Assembly: GCA_900317685.1 (NCBI GenBank)
Contig: ONHQ01000016.1
Location: 1-59,404 of the forward strand
DNA length: 59,404 nucleotides
Reading direction: 5' to 3'
Source: an uncultured Prevotella sp.
Lineage (GTDB): Bacteria; Bacteroidota; Bacteroidia; Bacteroidales; Bacteroidaceae
Shown: positions 35,150 through 44,799 of the stretch, piece by piece
How the letters are laid out: the number at the start of each line of letters is the position of its first letter
Numbering within the stretch: the first letter of the stretch is position 1
Notes under the pieces: generated by a model
Told to the model about the DNA's origin: nothing
The model's input: only the letters and a program-made list of their open reading frames with translations
Databases searched by the model: none
Translations under genes and position numbers: made by a program

Positions 35150-36027
35150 CATTACGCTTGCTCCATACTTCTTTCTTGTGCATGCTTCTCTCATGCATCA
35201 CGCTTCTTGTAACTGGCTGTAAGGGAAAGAAGCAAGCTCCCGTCATGCTCCAAAATATCCAGACTTCGGATTCTCTGAACAAGATCGTCGCCCAACGCGA
35301 CAACGAGATCAATGACATGATGGCGACACTGAACCAGATTGAAGATGGTTTCGAAGTCATCAATATCGCTGAGGACCGCGTCAACATCGCGCAGACAGGC
35401 GAGGGAGACGCCACGGACAAAGCCAAAGAGATCGCAAAGAACATCAAGGTCATCACTGACAAGATGCAGGAGAACCGTGCGCTCATCAGCAAGTTGCAAA
35501 AGCAATTGAGGCAGAGTAGTTTCAAGAGTCAGGAATTCAAGCGCACCATCGAGGGGCTCATGAGACGCATGAGCGAGAAAGATCAGCAGTTGCAAGATCT
35601 GAGGGCTGAACTCGATGCAAAGGATATTCATATCTCTGAACTCGACGAGACTATAGACAATCTCAACAACAATATCACCGATCTGCAGAACGAGAGCGAG
35701 CAGAAGACGCAGACGATCAACAGCCAGGATATGCAGCTCAACACGGCTTGGTATGTCTTTGGAACGAAGAGAGAGCTGAAAGAGCAGAACATTCTTGTCG
35801 GCGGAAAGGTGCTGCAGGCGTCTTTCAACCACAACTACTTCATGAAGATCGACATCAGAGTGGAGAAGGACATCAAGCTCTACTCCAAGTACGCCAAGAT
35901 CCTCACCACGCACCCGTCAAGCAGCTATACGCTCCAGCGTGACAATTTCAACCAGTATGTCCTGCACATCACCAATCCGCAGTTGTTCTGGAGTACGAGC
36001 AAGTATCTCGTGATATTGGTGAAATAG
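35146..36027 (+). CDS. Coiled-coil lipoprotein of unknown function
   Basis: The 293-residue envelope protein has a lipobox ending LLVTGC (Cys25). Residues 90-190 are a long coiled coil (heptads such as ISKLQKQLRQSSFKSQEFKRT and the SEKDQQLQDLRAELDAKD stretch). A C-terminal beta-rich domain (TAWYVFGTKRELKEQNIL onward) follows, a form often seen in Bacteroidales hypotheticals. Coupled to rsmI by ATGA. It may act as a spacer or scaffold between membrane and cell wall; no enzyme motif. Confidence 0.8.
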   Translation: MTLRLLHTSFLCMLLSCITLLVTGCKGKKQAPVMLQNIQTSDSLNKIVAQRDNEINDMMATLNQIEDGFEVINIAEDRVNIAQTGEGDATDKAKEIAKNIKVITDKMQENRALISKLQKQLRQSSFKSQEFKRTIEGLMRRMSEKDQQLQDLRAELDAKDIHISELDETIDNLNNNITDLQNESEQKTQTINSQDMQLNTAWYVFGTKRELKEQNILVGGKVLQASFNHNYFMKIDIRVEKDIKLYSKYAKILTTHPSSSYTLQRDNFNQYVLHITNPQLFWSTSKYLVILVK

Positions 36028-36045
36028 ATATAATATAAATAAGGT

Positions 36046-36480
36046 ATGATGACCGACGAAGACTATATGCGACTGGCATTGAGCGAGGCTCAGGCTGCCT
36101 TCGACGAAGGAGAGATTCCCGTGGGTGCTGTCGTGGTGAATAAGGGCCGCGTCATTGCCCGGGCCCACAACCAGACCGAGACGCTCCACGACGTTACCGC
36201 TCATGCCGAGATGCTGGCCATCACCTCAGCCGCCAACCTCTTAGGCGGTAAATATCTGACGGATTGTACGCTCTATGTCACCGTTGAACCCTGTACGATG
36301 TGCGCCGGTGCGTTGGGCTGGGCACAGGTGGCACGTGTCGTCTACGGAGCCTCGGATCCCAAACGGGGCTATACCAGCTATGCACCGCACGCCTTGCACC
36401 CTAAAGCCTCCACCACCTCCGGCATACTCGAAAAGGAGTGCACCACACTGATGCAGGAATTCTTTCGGCTCAGAAGATAA
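36046..36480 (+). CDS. tadA: tRNA adenosine(34) deaminase TadA-type
   Basis: Zinc deaminase converting A34 to inosine in tRNA-Arg. The 144-residue protein has HAEMLAI (zinc His and catalytic Glu) and PCTMCAGAL (zinc Cys pair), with GEIPVGAVVV and VVYGASDPKRGY typical of TadA. The family also includes guanine-type deaminases, so specificity is inferred. Confidence 0.88.
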   Translation: MMTDEDYMRLALSEAQAAFDEGEIPVGAVVVNKGRVIARAHNQTETLHDVTAHAEMLAITSAANLLGGKYLTDCTLYVTVEPCTMCAGALGWAQVARVVYGASDPKRGYTSYAPHALHPKASTTSGILEKECTTLMQEFFRLRR

Positions 36481-36488
36481 ACACAACC

Positions 36489-36872
36489 ATGGCTACGCAC
36501 AACGATGTCGGCAAATGGGGCGAAGAATATGCGACCCAATATCTGAAAGGCAAGGACTATCTCATCCTTGACCGCGACTGGAGACCGGGGAAAGGGCTCG
36601 TCGATCTCGACATCGTATGCCTCACTCCCGACCGCCGGACAGTAGCCTTCGTGGAGGTGAAGACGCGCAGCAAGAAAGAAATCACCGATCCGGAAGAGGC
36701 TGTCGATATACGTAAAATGAGACATCTCGGACGCGCTGCCGACACATATGTCAAGATCAGAGACATCGTGGAAGAGTTGCGTTTCGACATCATAACCATC
36801 ATCGGAGAGGAGAATGATCCTCATCCACAATTAGAACATATACAAGATGCTTTCAATCCGCTCCTTATTTAA
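36489..36872 (+). CDS. YraN family (UPF0102) nuclease-like protein
   Basis: The 127-residue protein has the restriction-endonuclease-like core of the family: GKWGEEYATQYL, then VDLDIVC and VAFVEVKTRSKKE, giving the D...ExK metal site, and IRKMRHLGRAADTY. The family is linked to DNA processing or repair but has no settled role. The start at 36489 is chosen from the family N-terminus. The last 26 bp overlap birA. Confidence 0.88.
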   Translation: MATHNDVGKWGEEYATQYLKGKDYLILDRDWRPGKGLVDLDIVCLTPDRRTVAFVEVKTRSKKEITDPEEAVDIRKMRHLGRAADTYVKIRDIVEELRFDIITIIGEENDPHPQLEHIQDAFNPLLI

Positions 36873-37659
36873 AAGGAAAAACAACAGTGGGAACAACTTT
36901 CGGATCACACGTCTGGAAGAGACCGACAGCACCAATGCTTATATCCACCGCATGCTCACTGACCCGCAGCAGAGTGAGTCAACCCCAGCGGCCGACCAAG
37001 CCCGCTACAGTGTTGTCACTACAGAGTTCCAGTCGTCCGGACGTGGACAAGGGACAAATACATGGGAAAGCGAGAGAGGCAAGAATCTGCTCTTCTCTAT
37101 TCTCTGTCATCCTGTATGGGTTCCTGTCACCGGCCAGTTCATTCTCTCAGAGGCCATCGCCTTGGCAATCCGTGACGCGCTGGCAGCCTACGACGAGCAT
37201 TTCACCATCAAGTGGCCCAACGACATCTATTGGAAGGACAAGAAAATCTGCGGTATACTCATTGAGAACACGCTGAGCGGCGGACATATCAAAAACTGCA
37301 TCATCGGGCCGGGCATCAATGTCAACCAGCAGGTCTTCCATAGTGATGCGCCCAATCCCGTCTCGCTCTACCAGATCTTAGGGCACGAAGTAGACCGCGA
37401 GCCCCTGCTGCAGGATATCCTCAAACGCTTCAACGCCAACATCGAAGCGACCATCAATGGCGACTACGCCACAATCGTCAGCAACTACACGTCATGGCTC
37501 TACCGTCTCCACGGCTTCTATCCCTATCGTGATGCTGAAGGCGAGTTTGAGGCAGCCCTTGTAGAAGTGGAGGACGACGGACATCTCGTGCTCCGCGACC
37601 GTGAAGACCGCATCCGCCGCTATGCCTTTAAGGAAGTAGAGTTTATCATCAATGCGTAA
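36847..37659 (+). CDS. birA: Biotin--[acetyl-CoA-carboxylase] ligase, single-domain type
   Basis: Activates biotin and attaches it to biotin carrier proteins. The 270-residue protein has TDSTNAYIHRML, the biotin loop SSGRGQGTNTWES, KWPNDIYWKDKKICGILIEN and GPGINVNQQ. It lacks the N-terminal DNA-binding domain of BirA repressors, so it is an enzyme only. The ATG lies inside yraN; the first 25 residues are basic. Confidence 0.92.
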   Translation: MLSIRSLFKRKNNSGNNFRITRLEETDSTNAYIHRMLTDPQQSESTPAADQARYSVVTTEFQSSGRGQGTNTWESERGKNLLFSILCHPVWVPVTGQFILSEAIALAIRDALAAYDEHFTIKWPNDIYWKDKKICGILIENTLSGGHIKNCIIGPGINVNQQVFHSDAPNPVSLYQILGHEVDREPLLQDILKRFNANIEATINGDYATIVSNYTSWLYRLHGFYPYRDAEGEFEAALVEVEDDGHLVLRDREDRIRRYAFKEVEFIINA

Positions 37660-37787
37660 ATCGCGCAACATTTTGACTTCAATATGATCCGTTGCTGCCA
37701 TTCTACAATCAACAATCAATAATCAGCAATCATCATTCAACATTCCACTAATTCCGCATTCAACAATCAACACTCAACATTCAACAT
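37660..37787. repeat. Low-complexity CAACAATCAA/ATTCAACATT repeat
   Basis: Degenerate short repeats built on AATCAACAATCAA and CATTCAACATTCAAC fill 37710-37786, right up to the pyrH start. Similar motifs recur at 50630-50770. Confidence 0.6.
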
Positions 37788-38495
37788 ATGAGATTCAAAC
37801 GTATTCTGCTCAAGCTCTCCGGTGAGAGTCTGATGGGCAAGCAAGGTTATGGCATAGACCCCGAGAGACTGAGCGACTATGCCGCACAGATCAAGGAAAT
37901 CCACGACATGGGCGTACAGATAGGTATCGTCATCGGTGGAGGCAACATCTTTCGCGGTCTCAGCGGCTCGCAGAAAGGCTTCGACCGTGTCAAGGGCGAC
38001 CAGATGGGTATGTGCGCAACAGTCATCAACTCCCTGGCTTTGAGTTCTGCCTTAGGTGCTATCGGTGTGAAAAACAAGGTGATGACAGCTATTCGCATGG
38101 AGCCTATCGGTGAATTCTACAACAAGTGGAAAGCAATCGAAGCCCTGGAGTCCGGCTACATCTGCATCTTCTCTGCCGGTACAGGCAATCCTTATTTCAC
38201 CACCGACACGGGATCTTCACTCCGTGGCATTGAGATTGAGGCCGACGTGATGCTCAAGGGTACACGTGTCGACGGCGTCTACACTGCCGACCCCGAAAAG
38301 GATCCGACGGCCAAGAAGTTCAATGAGATCAGCTACAAAGAGGTGCTCGACCGTGGTCTGCGCGTCATGGACCTGACTGCCATCTGCATGTGTCAGGACA
38401 ACAACCTGCCGATCTATGTCTTCAATATGGACAAGAAAGGCAACCTCAAGAAGGTCATGGACGGTGATGAGATCGGTACGCTCGTGCATCCATAA
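37788..38495 (+). CDS. pyrH: UMP kinase
   Basis: Phosphorylates UMP to UDP. The 235-residue amino-acid-kinase-fold protein shows LLKLSGESLMGKQGYGID, IGIVIGGGNIFRG, GDQMGMCATVINSLAL, GTGNPYFTTDTGSSLRGIEI, and KGTRVDGVYTADPEKDPTA. Length and motifs are standard. A hairpin terminator follows within 25 bp. Confidence 0.96.
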   Translation: MRFKRILLKLSGESLMGKQGYGIDPERLSDYAAQIKEIHDMGVQIGIVIGGGNIFRGLSGSQKGFDRVKGDQMGMCATVINSLALSSALGAIGVKNKVMTAIRMEPIGEFYNKWKAIEALESGYICIFSAGTGNPYFTTDTGSSLRGIEIEADVMLKGTRVDGVYTADPEKDPTAKKFNEISYKEVLDRGLRVMDLTAICMCQDNNLPIYVFNMDKKGNLKKVMDGDEIGTLVHP

Positions 38496-38515
38496 GCTGT
38501 AAGGTGATCACAATC

Positions 38516-38550
38516 AAATCGTATTGCATATTGCCCAATACGATTTGTTC
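38516..38550 (+). terminator. Terminator of pyrH
   Basis: AAATCGTATTG (38516-38526) pairs perfectly with CAATACGATTT (38536-38546), then GTTCT. The U-tract is weak. Confidence 0.65.
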
Positions 38551-38570
38551 TACAATAAAATATAAACGGC

Positions 38571-38602
38571 TTAGCCCCGCCAGGAAAACCTGACGGGGCT
38601 AA
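38571..38602. other. Strong hairpin between pyrH and spt
   Basis: TTAGCCCCGCCAGG and CCTGACGGGGCTAA form a 14-bp stem (one mismatch) around AAAA. No U-tract on either side; it may block convergent transcripts from pyrH and the palmitoyltransferase gene. Confidence 0.6.
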
Positions 38603-38696
38603 ATCATGCTTAGAGTGCCCATTAACGGCGGTGCACTATATGCTAAAACGGTATTGGCCTCCGCTCTCCCCCAATTTGGGGAAAGCGATAAGAACC

Positions 38697-39887
38697 TTAA
38701 CCCTTGATGATACCTTGCTCGACGAAGATCTGCTTAAGGATCTCCACGCCGCGCTCAACCTGCTCTTTGCTGTGAGTAGCCATCAGTGCGAAGCGAACAA
38801 GCGTGTCTTGCGGAGCACATGCCGGCGGGATGACAGGGTTGATGAATACGCCACGGTCGAAAGCCAACTTAGTGACAAGGAACGTCTTGTAGCTGTCACG
38901 CACATACAGCGGAATGATAGGACTCTCAGTCTCACCAATCTCGAAGCCCTCCTCACGGAAGCGCTTCAGTGCATAGTTGGTCACGTCCCACAGGTGCTGG
39001 ATGCGTTCCGGCTCTTCCTGAATGATGTGCAAAGCCTCAATAGCAGCGGCTGTTGCGGCCGGCGTGTCACTGGCAGAGAAGATATAGGTACGTGATGTGT
39101 GACGCAGATAGTTGATGGTGTCCCAATCAGAAGCTACGAAGCCACCGATAGAAGCAAGGCTCTTGGAGAACGTACCCATAATGACGTCCACTTCGTCCTG
39201 CAGCCCAAAGTGGTGACAGACACCACGGCCCTGCTCTCCGAAGACACCGAGACCATGAGCCTCGTCGACCATGATTGAGCAGTTGTACTTATGCTTCAGT
39301 TCCAAAATCTCCGGCAGTTTTGCCAGATCACCTTCCATGGAGAAGACACCGTCTACGACGATCAGCTTCACAGCCTCATGCGGCAATTTCTTCAGCACGC
39401 GCTCCAAGTCCTCCATGTCGTTGTGCTTATAGTGGAGCTGAGTGGCAAAACTCAGACGACGTCCGTCAACGATGGAAGCATGATCGCGGTCATCACAGAT
39501 GACATAATCTCCACGACCGACCAACTGCGGAATGACACCCGCATTGACAGAGAAACCGGTAGAGAAGCAGAGGGCGGCATCTTTGTGCTCAAACTCAGCC
39601 AACTCTTTCTCCAACTGTACGTGAATGTCGAGGGTACCATTGAGGAAGCGGCTGCCAGCGCAACCGGATCCATACTTAAGAAGAGCTTTTTCGGCGGCAG
39701 CGATCACACGATCGTCTCCCGTCAGACCTGTGTAGGCATTACTTCCGAACATCAGCACCTGATGGCCTTCCATGGTCACTTCAGGGCCCTGCTTACTTGT
39801 AATTTCGCGGAAATAAGGATATACACCTTCCTCCATGTACTTCTGTGGTACACGGTAGTTCTTGTATCTTTCTTGTAACTGTCCCAT
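38697..39887 (-). CDS. spt: Serine palmitoyltransferase
   Basis: Condenses serine and a fatty acyl-CoA or acyl-ACP to make the sphingoid base of Bacteroidetes sphingolipids. The 396-residue PLP enzyme has the alpha-oxoamine synthase features: FGSNAYTGLTGD, GSRFLNGTLDIHVQLE, VDGVFSMEGDLA, MVDEAHGLGVFG and the lysine in GTFSKSLASIGGF. The close relative 2-amino-3-ketobutyrate CoA ligase is the main alternative. The N-terminal extension (YKNYRVPQKYMEEGVYPYFREI), the length and the lipid-kinase neighbour favour Spt. Confidence 0.85.
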   Translation of the reverse strand: MGQLQERYKNYRVPQKYMEEGVYPYFREITSKQGPEVTMEGHQVLMFGSNAYTGLTGDDRVIAAAEKALLKYGSGCAGSRFLNGTLDIHVQLEKELAEFEHKDAALCFSTGFSVNAGVIPQLVGRGDYVICDDRDHASIVDGRRLSFATQLHYKHNDMEDLERVLKKLPHEAVKLIVVDGVFSMEGDLAKLPEILELKHKYNCSIMVDEAHGLGVFGEQGRGVCHHFGLQDEVDVIMGTFSKSLASIGGFVASDWDTINYLRHTSRTYIFSASDTPAATAAAIEALHIIQEEPERIQHLWDVTNYALKRFREEGFEIGETESPIIPLYVRDSYKTFLVTKLAFDRGVFINPVIPPACAPQDTLVRFALMATHSKEQVERGVEILKQIFVEQGIIKG

Positions 39888-39933
39888 TTTTTAAATAGGT
39901 GTAGATAACACTACGTTGTTTATACTTAGGCTG

Positions 39934-39941
39934 CAAAGTTA
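39934..39941 (-). promoter_or_regulatory. -7 element for spt
   Basis: Minus strand TAACTTTGC, 46 nt before the start codon; no clear -33 box. Confidence 0.5.
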
Positions 39942-40036
39942 CAAAATTTATGGCACATAACATGCTTTTTGAGCAGAAATCATCAGATTTTGCAATTTTT
40001 ATTGATCTTTTCTTCTCTCATTTCATTTATATTACA

Positions 40037-40044
40037 TAAATTTG
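40037..40044 (+). promoter_or_regulatory. -7 element for the lipid kinase gene
   Basis: TAAATTTG, followed by CCCTT and the ATG at 40050: a leaderless or near-leaderless start. Confidence 0.55.
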
Positions 40045-40049
40045 CCCTT

Positions 40050-41096
40050 ATGAAAAAGAAAATACTGTTCATCATCAACCCCTGTTCCGGGACGACGAGC
40101 AAACGGGTTATTCCAGAGTTTATCACTCAAAATATCAATCACGACCTGTTTGACATCGACATCCAAATGACCACAGGTCCCGGTGACGCCACGACGATGG
40201 CCCAGGCAGCCAGCGAGCGTGGTGTGGATGCTGTGGTGGCTGTTGGTGGTGACGGCACGGTGAACGAGGTGGCACGCGGTTTGGTGCACACCCACACGGC
40301 ATTGGGCATCATCCCTTGCGGATCGGGCAACGGACTGGCCAGACACCTGCTCATACCACGTGACATCAAGAAAAGTCTCGGCATCATCAACGACTTCGTG
40401 ATCCATGATCTCGATTACTGCGTGATCAACGACATGCCGTTCTTCTGTACCTGTGGCATGGGTTTTGATGCGTTCGTCAGCCAGAAGTTTGCCGAAGCAG
40501 GCAAGCGCGGACCGGTCACCTACGTGCAGAAAGTTCTGGAGGAAGGTTTGAAATACAAGCCGGAAACCTATATATTAAAGGACGACACGGGCACACAGAG
40601 CTACAAAGCCTTCCTGATCACCTGCGCTAACGCCTCGCAGTATGGCAACAACGCCTATATTGCTCCACAGGCATCGATGAGCGACGGACTCATGGACGTA
40701 GTTATCATGGAACCTTTCAATGTCATTGAGGCACCACAGATCGCCATCGACATGTTCAGCAAGACGCTCGACAAGAGCTCCCGCATCAAGACGTTCCGTA
40801 CCAAACACCTGACAATCCACCGCAAAGAGCCAGGCGTGATCCACTATGATGGCGATCCGGCCATGACAGGTAAGGACATCGACGTCCATGTGGAGGAGAA
40901 AGGCATCCGAATTATTGTCAATCCCAATGGCGACAAACGGTTGCGTCGTCCTAATCTCTTGCAGACGAGCGCGGCTGATCTCTTCAATGACCTTTCGGGA
41001 CTTCACGACGATCTCGTCAAGCAAACGCGGAGAGGTATTGCACTGACAAAGCTACTGCAAAAGAAATTCGGGAAGACGATCAACAACATTAAATAA
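40050..41096 (+). CDS. Diacylglycerol/sphingoid kinase family lipid kinase
   Basis: Phosphorylates a lipid hydroxyl with ATP. The 348-residue protein has the DAGK catalytic motifs: INPCSGTTSKRV, VVAVGGDGTVNEVARGL and GIIPCGSGNGLARHLLIP, and a C-terminal beta domain with SDGLMDVVIMEPF and IHYDGDPAMTGKDI. The 27-codon upstream in-frame extension is not used, since the promoter overlaps it. It is divergent from spt with about 160 bp between, so a sphingoid base or ceramide substrate is plausible, though diacylglycerol is the default for the family. Confidence 0.88.
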   Translation: MKKKILFIINPCSGTTSKRVIPEFITQNINHDLFDIDIQMTTGPGDATTMAQAASERGVDAVVAVGGDGTVNEVARGLVHTHTALGIIPCGSGNGLARHLLIPRDIKKSLGIINDFVIHDLDYCVINDMPFFCTCGMGFDAFVSQKFAEAGKRGPVTYVQKVLEEGLKYKPETYILKDDTGTQSYKAFLITCANASQYGNNAYIAPQASMSDGLMDVVIMEPFNVIEAPQIAIDMFSKTLDKSSRIKTFRTKHLTIHRKEPGVIHYDGDPAMTGKDIDVHVEEKGIRIIVNPNGDKRLRRPNLLQTSAADLFNDLSGLHDDLVKQTRRGIALTKLLQKKFGKTINNIK

Positions 41097-41142
41097 TAAG
41101 AAATCAACCCCAACGGCCTCACCCAACAGCCTCACCCCCTTA

Positions 41143-41163
41143 CCCCTCTCCAAAGGAGAGGGG
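41143..41163. repeat. Intergenic hairpin repeat CCCCTCTCC-AAA-GGAGAGGGG
   Basis: A perfect 9-bp palindromic stem with an AAA loop. This motif belongs to a family of short G/C-tract repeats found between Bacteroidetes genes; related units lie at 50826-50906. Confidence 0.6.
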
Positions 41164-41225
41164 AGTAAAATGCTGCAAGGGTCGTATTCTTATAAAGATC
41201 TCATAAAGAAAGAAGCCTCAGATTT

Positions 41226-41313
41226 ACACCTTATTATATAGAACACGTACACCTTATTATATAGAACACTCACACCTTACTATATAGGACACGTACACCT
41301 TTTATATATAAGT
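41226..41313. repeat. 23-bp tandem repeat, about 3.7 copies
   Basis: Units start at 41226, 41249, 41272 and 41295 (ACACCTTATTATATAGAACAC core). Copies 1 and 2 differ in two bases, copy 3 in a few more. No spacers, so not CRISPR. It lies between two convergent genes. Confidence 0.8.
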
Positions 41314-41409
41314 ATTGATCTCTCTAAGGACAGACGGGTATTTCTTTGAAGAACAAGTGAAGATTTCATTAAAAAGAAATGGAGGATTTCCCCTTCTCAG
41401 AAAGAATGG

Positions 41410-42126
41410 CTATCTGACATAGAAGTCGGCGGTGAGCTGCTGATACCAGGCACTTCTGCTGCCGTCAGCATTCATCAGACATTGCTCGGAGCGCTCTGAC
41501 GGACTATGGGAGGAACGGCTGAAGGTGACCAGCACACGTGAGAGAGGCTTTCGCGGGGTTGTCCTTAACAGCAGTTCGCGGGTCTTTCGGAAGCCCAAAA
41601 GATAAGCCTCGGTCTCCAAAGCCTCTTGGCTGAGCGTAGGTACAACGACGTTTACAACACCAGTGCCCTTGGTGTTTGCTTTTGCAAAAACAAAAATATC
41701 ACGAAACGTCAGGCTGTTCTCACCCGCATGACGGGCCAGCGAGCGCGAAGCCTCGGGTGCTTTCAAGCTATTGAGAAAGTAAGGTGGATTGCAGACAATG
41801 CTGTCGTATGGTGCTGACGGATGAAAGTCCTGTAGGGCAGTGTGCGTCACAGTAACTCTGGAAGCGAAGGGGGATTGTCGCACATTGTCCGCGGCCTGCC
41901 CGGCGGCATCGTGATCCACTTCTATCGCATCGATGTCGGCTGAAGGAAAGCGTTGCGCCATCATCAGCGCAACCACGCCCGTACCCGTGCCGATGTCGAG
42001 GATATGATGTCCGCCTTCAGCCCATGCGCCTAACAGCACACCGTCTGTACCTACCTTCATGGCACAGAGCTGTTGTCCGACAAAGAATTGTCGGAACTGG
42101 AAACCAAATTTTTCTGTATGACTCAT
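41410..42126 (-). CDS. trmN6: tRNA1(Val) adenine(37)-N6-methyltransferase
   Basis: SAM-dependent methylation of A37 in tRNA-Val. The 238-residue protein has FRQFFVGQQLCAMKVGTDGVLLGAW, the SAM motif LDIGTGTGVVALMMAQ, the acidic EVD loop, and NPPYF as the adenine-N6 catalytic motif. Bacteroidetes homologues of this length are routinely assigned to TrmN6; related HemK-type enzymes are the alternative. Confidence 0.9.
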   Translation of the reverse strand: MSHTEKFGFQFRQFFVGQQLCAMKVGTDGVLLGAWAEGGHHILDIGTGTGVVALMMAQRFPSADIDAIEVDHDAAGQAADNVRQSPFASRVTVTHTALQDFHPSAPYDSIVCNPPYFLNSLKAPEASRSLARHAGENSLTFRDIFVFAKANTKGTGVVNVVVPTLSQEALETEAYLLGFRKTRELLLRTTPRKPLSRVLVTFSRSSHSPSERSEQCLMNADGSRSAWYQQLTADFYVR

Positions 42127-42234
42127 AACCTCTTAAACGCTCTCATAAACATAATATTTTGCTGCTAAGCCGATTGTTATTCACAGTTTAGCGTTTTTTA
42201 TTGGAATGACTAAAACATTATGCTATAATTTTTG

Positions 42235-42242
42235 TAACTTTG
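42235..42242 (+). promoter_or_regulatory. -7 element for lon
   Basis: TAACTTTGC, 57 nt before the lon ATG. No heat-shock-type operator is visible. Confidence 0.5.
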
Positions 42243-42298
42243 CACATTAAAATAGCAAAAGATCCTTCACACAGCTTGAAACAAGGAACAAAATATTC

Positions 42299-44791
42299 AT
42301 GAATAAGAAACCAAATACATCCATTCAGATGTTCGCTGACTTTGAAGGCGACGTCTCTACCCTTTTCAATACCCAGGCTCCTGATGAGGTTCCCGTGCTG
42401 ACAACCCGCAACATGGTGCTCTTTCCTGGTGTATTGGTGCCAATCCTGTTAGGTAGAAAAGCCAGTATCAACTTGGCTAAGAAGCTCGACAAGTCTGGCA
42501 ACGGCATGATTTGTGCCATCTTCTGCCAGCGCAATGCCGATATCGACTCGCCCAAAGTAGGGGATTTCTACAAGACCGGCGTCTACGCACGGTTGGTGAA
42601 GATGATCGAGATGCCCAATATCGGCAACATCACAGCGATCTTCCAGGCTCTCGGCCGCTGCGAGCTGGAGACCCTCTCAGGCTACAAACCTTACTACACC
42701 GGTATTGTGAAGCCCGCGCCCGAGCATATTCCTGACGACGAGGAGAAGAATACTGATGAGTACAAAACCTTTATGGCCGATCTGCACACGACCACAGAGC
42801 GACTTGTCAACATCAATGACGAGATCCCCAGCGAGACCATGATGCCGCTGAAAAATATGGGAGACGACACGCTGCTCATCAACTTTATATGCACCAATCT
42901 GCCGTTCTCTGTACGCGACAAAATCAAATTGCTGCAGATCAATGACATCTCACAACGCCTGGTAGAACTGTTGAAACTGGAGAACCGCGACATCCAGCTC
43001 AATGAACTGAAAAACCAGATCAGGCAGAAGACACACGAGGATCTTGACGAGCAGCAAAAGGAATATTTCCTGCAACAGCAGATGAAGAATATCCGTGAAG
43101 AGCTCGGCTCTGACGGTGGCTCCACTGAGAAGCGTGAACTGGAAGAGAAAGCCAAGAACAAGAAATGGCCCGAAGAAGTTGACAAACTCTTCAAAAAGGA
43201 GCTTGACAAACTCGACATGTTCAACCCACAAAGTCCGGAGTACAGTGTACAGGTCAACTATCTCGAGCAACTCGTAAGCCTGCCCTGGGGCGAATATACT
43301 GAGGACAACCTCGACCTGAAGCGTGCCCGTCGCATTCTCGACCGCGACCACTACGGCATGGAAAAGGTCAAGGAGCGCATTCTGGAATACCTTGCCGTGC
43401 TGCAGCTGCGCGGCGACTTGAAGTCCCCGATCATCTGTCTCTACGGTCCACCGGGAGTCGGCAAGACATCACTGGGCAAGAGCATTGCGGCTGCCATGAA
43501 GCGTAAGTATGTACGCATATCACTGGGCGGTCTCCACGATGAGAGCGAGATTCGCGGTCACCGCCGCACGTATGTCGGCGCCATGCCGGGCCGTATCATC
43601 AAGAGCATACAGAAGGCAGGCTCTTCAAATCCAGTGTTTATCCTCGACGAGATCGACAAGGTGACGCAGAACACCATCAATGGCGACCCGTCATCAGCCC
43701 TGTTGGAAGTGCTCGATCCGGAACAGAACAATGCCTTCCACGACAACTTCCTGGATGTAGACTACGATCTTTCCAAGGTGTTGTTCATCGCCACTGCCAA
43801 TGATCTCAACACCATCCCGCGTCCATTGCTCGACCGTATGGAGATCATCGAGGTGTCGGGCTACATCACTGAGGAGAAGATCGAGATCGCCAAACGCCAT
43901 CTTGTACCACGCGAATTGAAGAACACAGGCCTCGACACCATCGAGCCGCCGGTGAAGTTCACCAAGCAGGCACTGGAGAAGATCATCGAGTCATATACTC
44001 GCGAGAGCGGCGTGAGACAGTTGGAGAAGCAGATCAACAAGGCACTGCGCAAGCTTGCCTTCAAGAAAGCCATGGACGGTGAGTTGGAGTACACCACGAT
44101 CACTCCGGCTGTCTTGCAGGATCTGCTGGGCAACCCGCCTTTCTATCGCGACATCTACCAAGGCAACGACTATGCCGGCGTGGTCACGGGACTGGCCTGG
44201 ACAAGCGTCGGCGGAGAGATTCTCTTCATCGAGACTTCTCTGTCCAAAGGCAAGGGCGGCAAACTCACGCTGACGGGTAACCTCGGCGACGTGATGAAGG
44301 AGAGTGCCATCATCGCCCTGCAATATGTCAAAGCCCACTGCGACACGCTGAATATCGACTACCGCATCTTCGACAACTGGAATATCCACATTCACGTGCC
44401 CGAAGGTGCTACTCCGAAGGACGGACCATCGGCCGGTATCACCATCGCCACGTCGATCGCGTCAGCCATCACTCAACGCAAGGTTCGCAAGAACACTGCC
44501 ATGACGGGCGAGATCACACTGCGTGGAAAAGTGCTGCCTGTGGGCGGTATCAAGGAGAAAATCCTCGCAGCCAAGCGCGCCGGCATCACCGACATCGTCA
44601 TGTGCCGTGACAACAAGAAAGACATCGAGGAGATCCCGGAGAAGTATCGCAAGGGCGTAGAGTTCCACTATGTCGAGAACGTACAGGACGTTTGGGACTT
44701 TGCCCTCACCAACGAGATTGTGGATCACCCCGTCGATCTGTCCATCCCCAAGGAGGACAGTGACGACAATGACAAGAAGAAAGACGAATAA
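42299..44791 (+). CDS. lon: Lon protease
   Basis: ATP-dependent cytosolic protease for damaged and regulatory proteins. The 830-residue protein has the LonB-type N-domain ([19 protein letters not shown]), a coiled coil, Walker [14 protein letters not shown] near 383, [10 protein letters not shown], and the Ser-Lys protease: GPSAG with Ser711, and the [14 protein letters not shown] lysine near 754. The N- and C-termini are normal, with an acidic Lys/Asp tail. tgt follows after 8 bp. Confidence 0.97.
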   Translation: MNKKPNTSIQMFADFEGDVSTLFNTQAPDEVPVLTTRNMVLFPGVLVPILLGRKASINLAKKLDKSGNGMICAIFCQRNADIDSPKVGDFYKTGVYARLVKMIEMPNIGNITAIFQALGRCELETLSGYKPYYTGIVKPAPEHIPDDEEKNTDEYKTFMADLHTTTERLVNINDEIPSETMMPLKNMGDDTLLINFICTNLPFSVRDKIKLLQINDISQRLVELLKLENRDIQLNELKNQIRQKTHEDLDEQQKEYFLQQQMKNIREELGSDGGSTEKRELEEKAKNKKWPEEVDKLFKKELDKLDMFNPQSPEYSVQVNYLEQLVSLPWGEYTEDNLDLKRARRILDRDHYGMEKVKERILEYLAVLQLRGDLKSPIICLYGPPGVGKTSLGKSIAAAMKRKYVRISLGGLHDESEIRGHRRTYVGAMPGRIIKSIQKAGSSNPVFILDEIDKVTQNTINGDPSSALLEVLDPEQNNAFHDNFLDVDYDLSKVLFIATANDLNTIPRPLLDRMEIIEVSGYITEEKIEIAKRHLVPRELKNTGLDTIEPPVKFTKQALEKIIESYTRESGVRQLEKQINKALRKLAFKKAMDGELEYTTITPAVLQDLLGNPPFYRDIYQGNDYAGVVTGLAWTSVGGEILFIETSLSKGKGGKLTLTGNLGDVMKESAIIALQYVKAHCDTLNIDYRIFDNWNIHIHVPEGATPKDGPSAGITIATSIASAITQRKVRKNTAMTGEITLRGKVLPVGGIKEKILAAKRAGITDIVMCRDNKKDIEEIPEKYRKGVEFHYVENVQDVWDFALTNEIVDHPVDLSIPKEDSDDNDKKKDE

Positions 44792-44799
44792 ACATCAGC

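Noticed and set aside
38571-38602. Rho-independent terminator for pyrH or spt
   Set aside because: The stem is strong, but neither strand has a U-tract after it; listed as a hairpin only.
41226-41313. CRISPR array
   Set aside because: The 23-bp units are directly adjacent, with no unique spacers and no cas genes.
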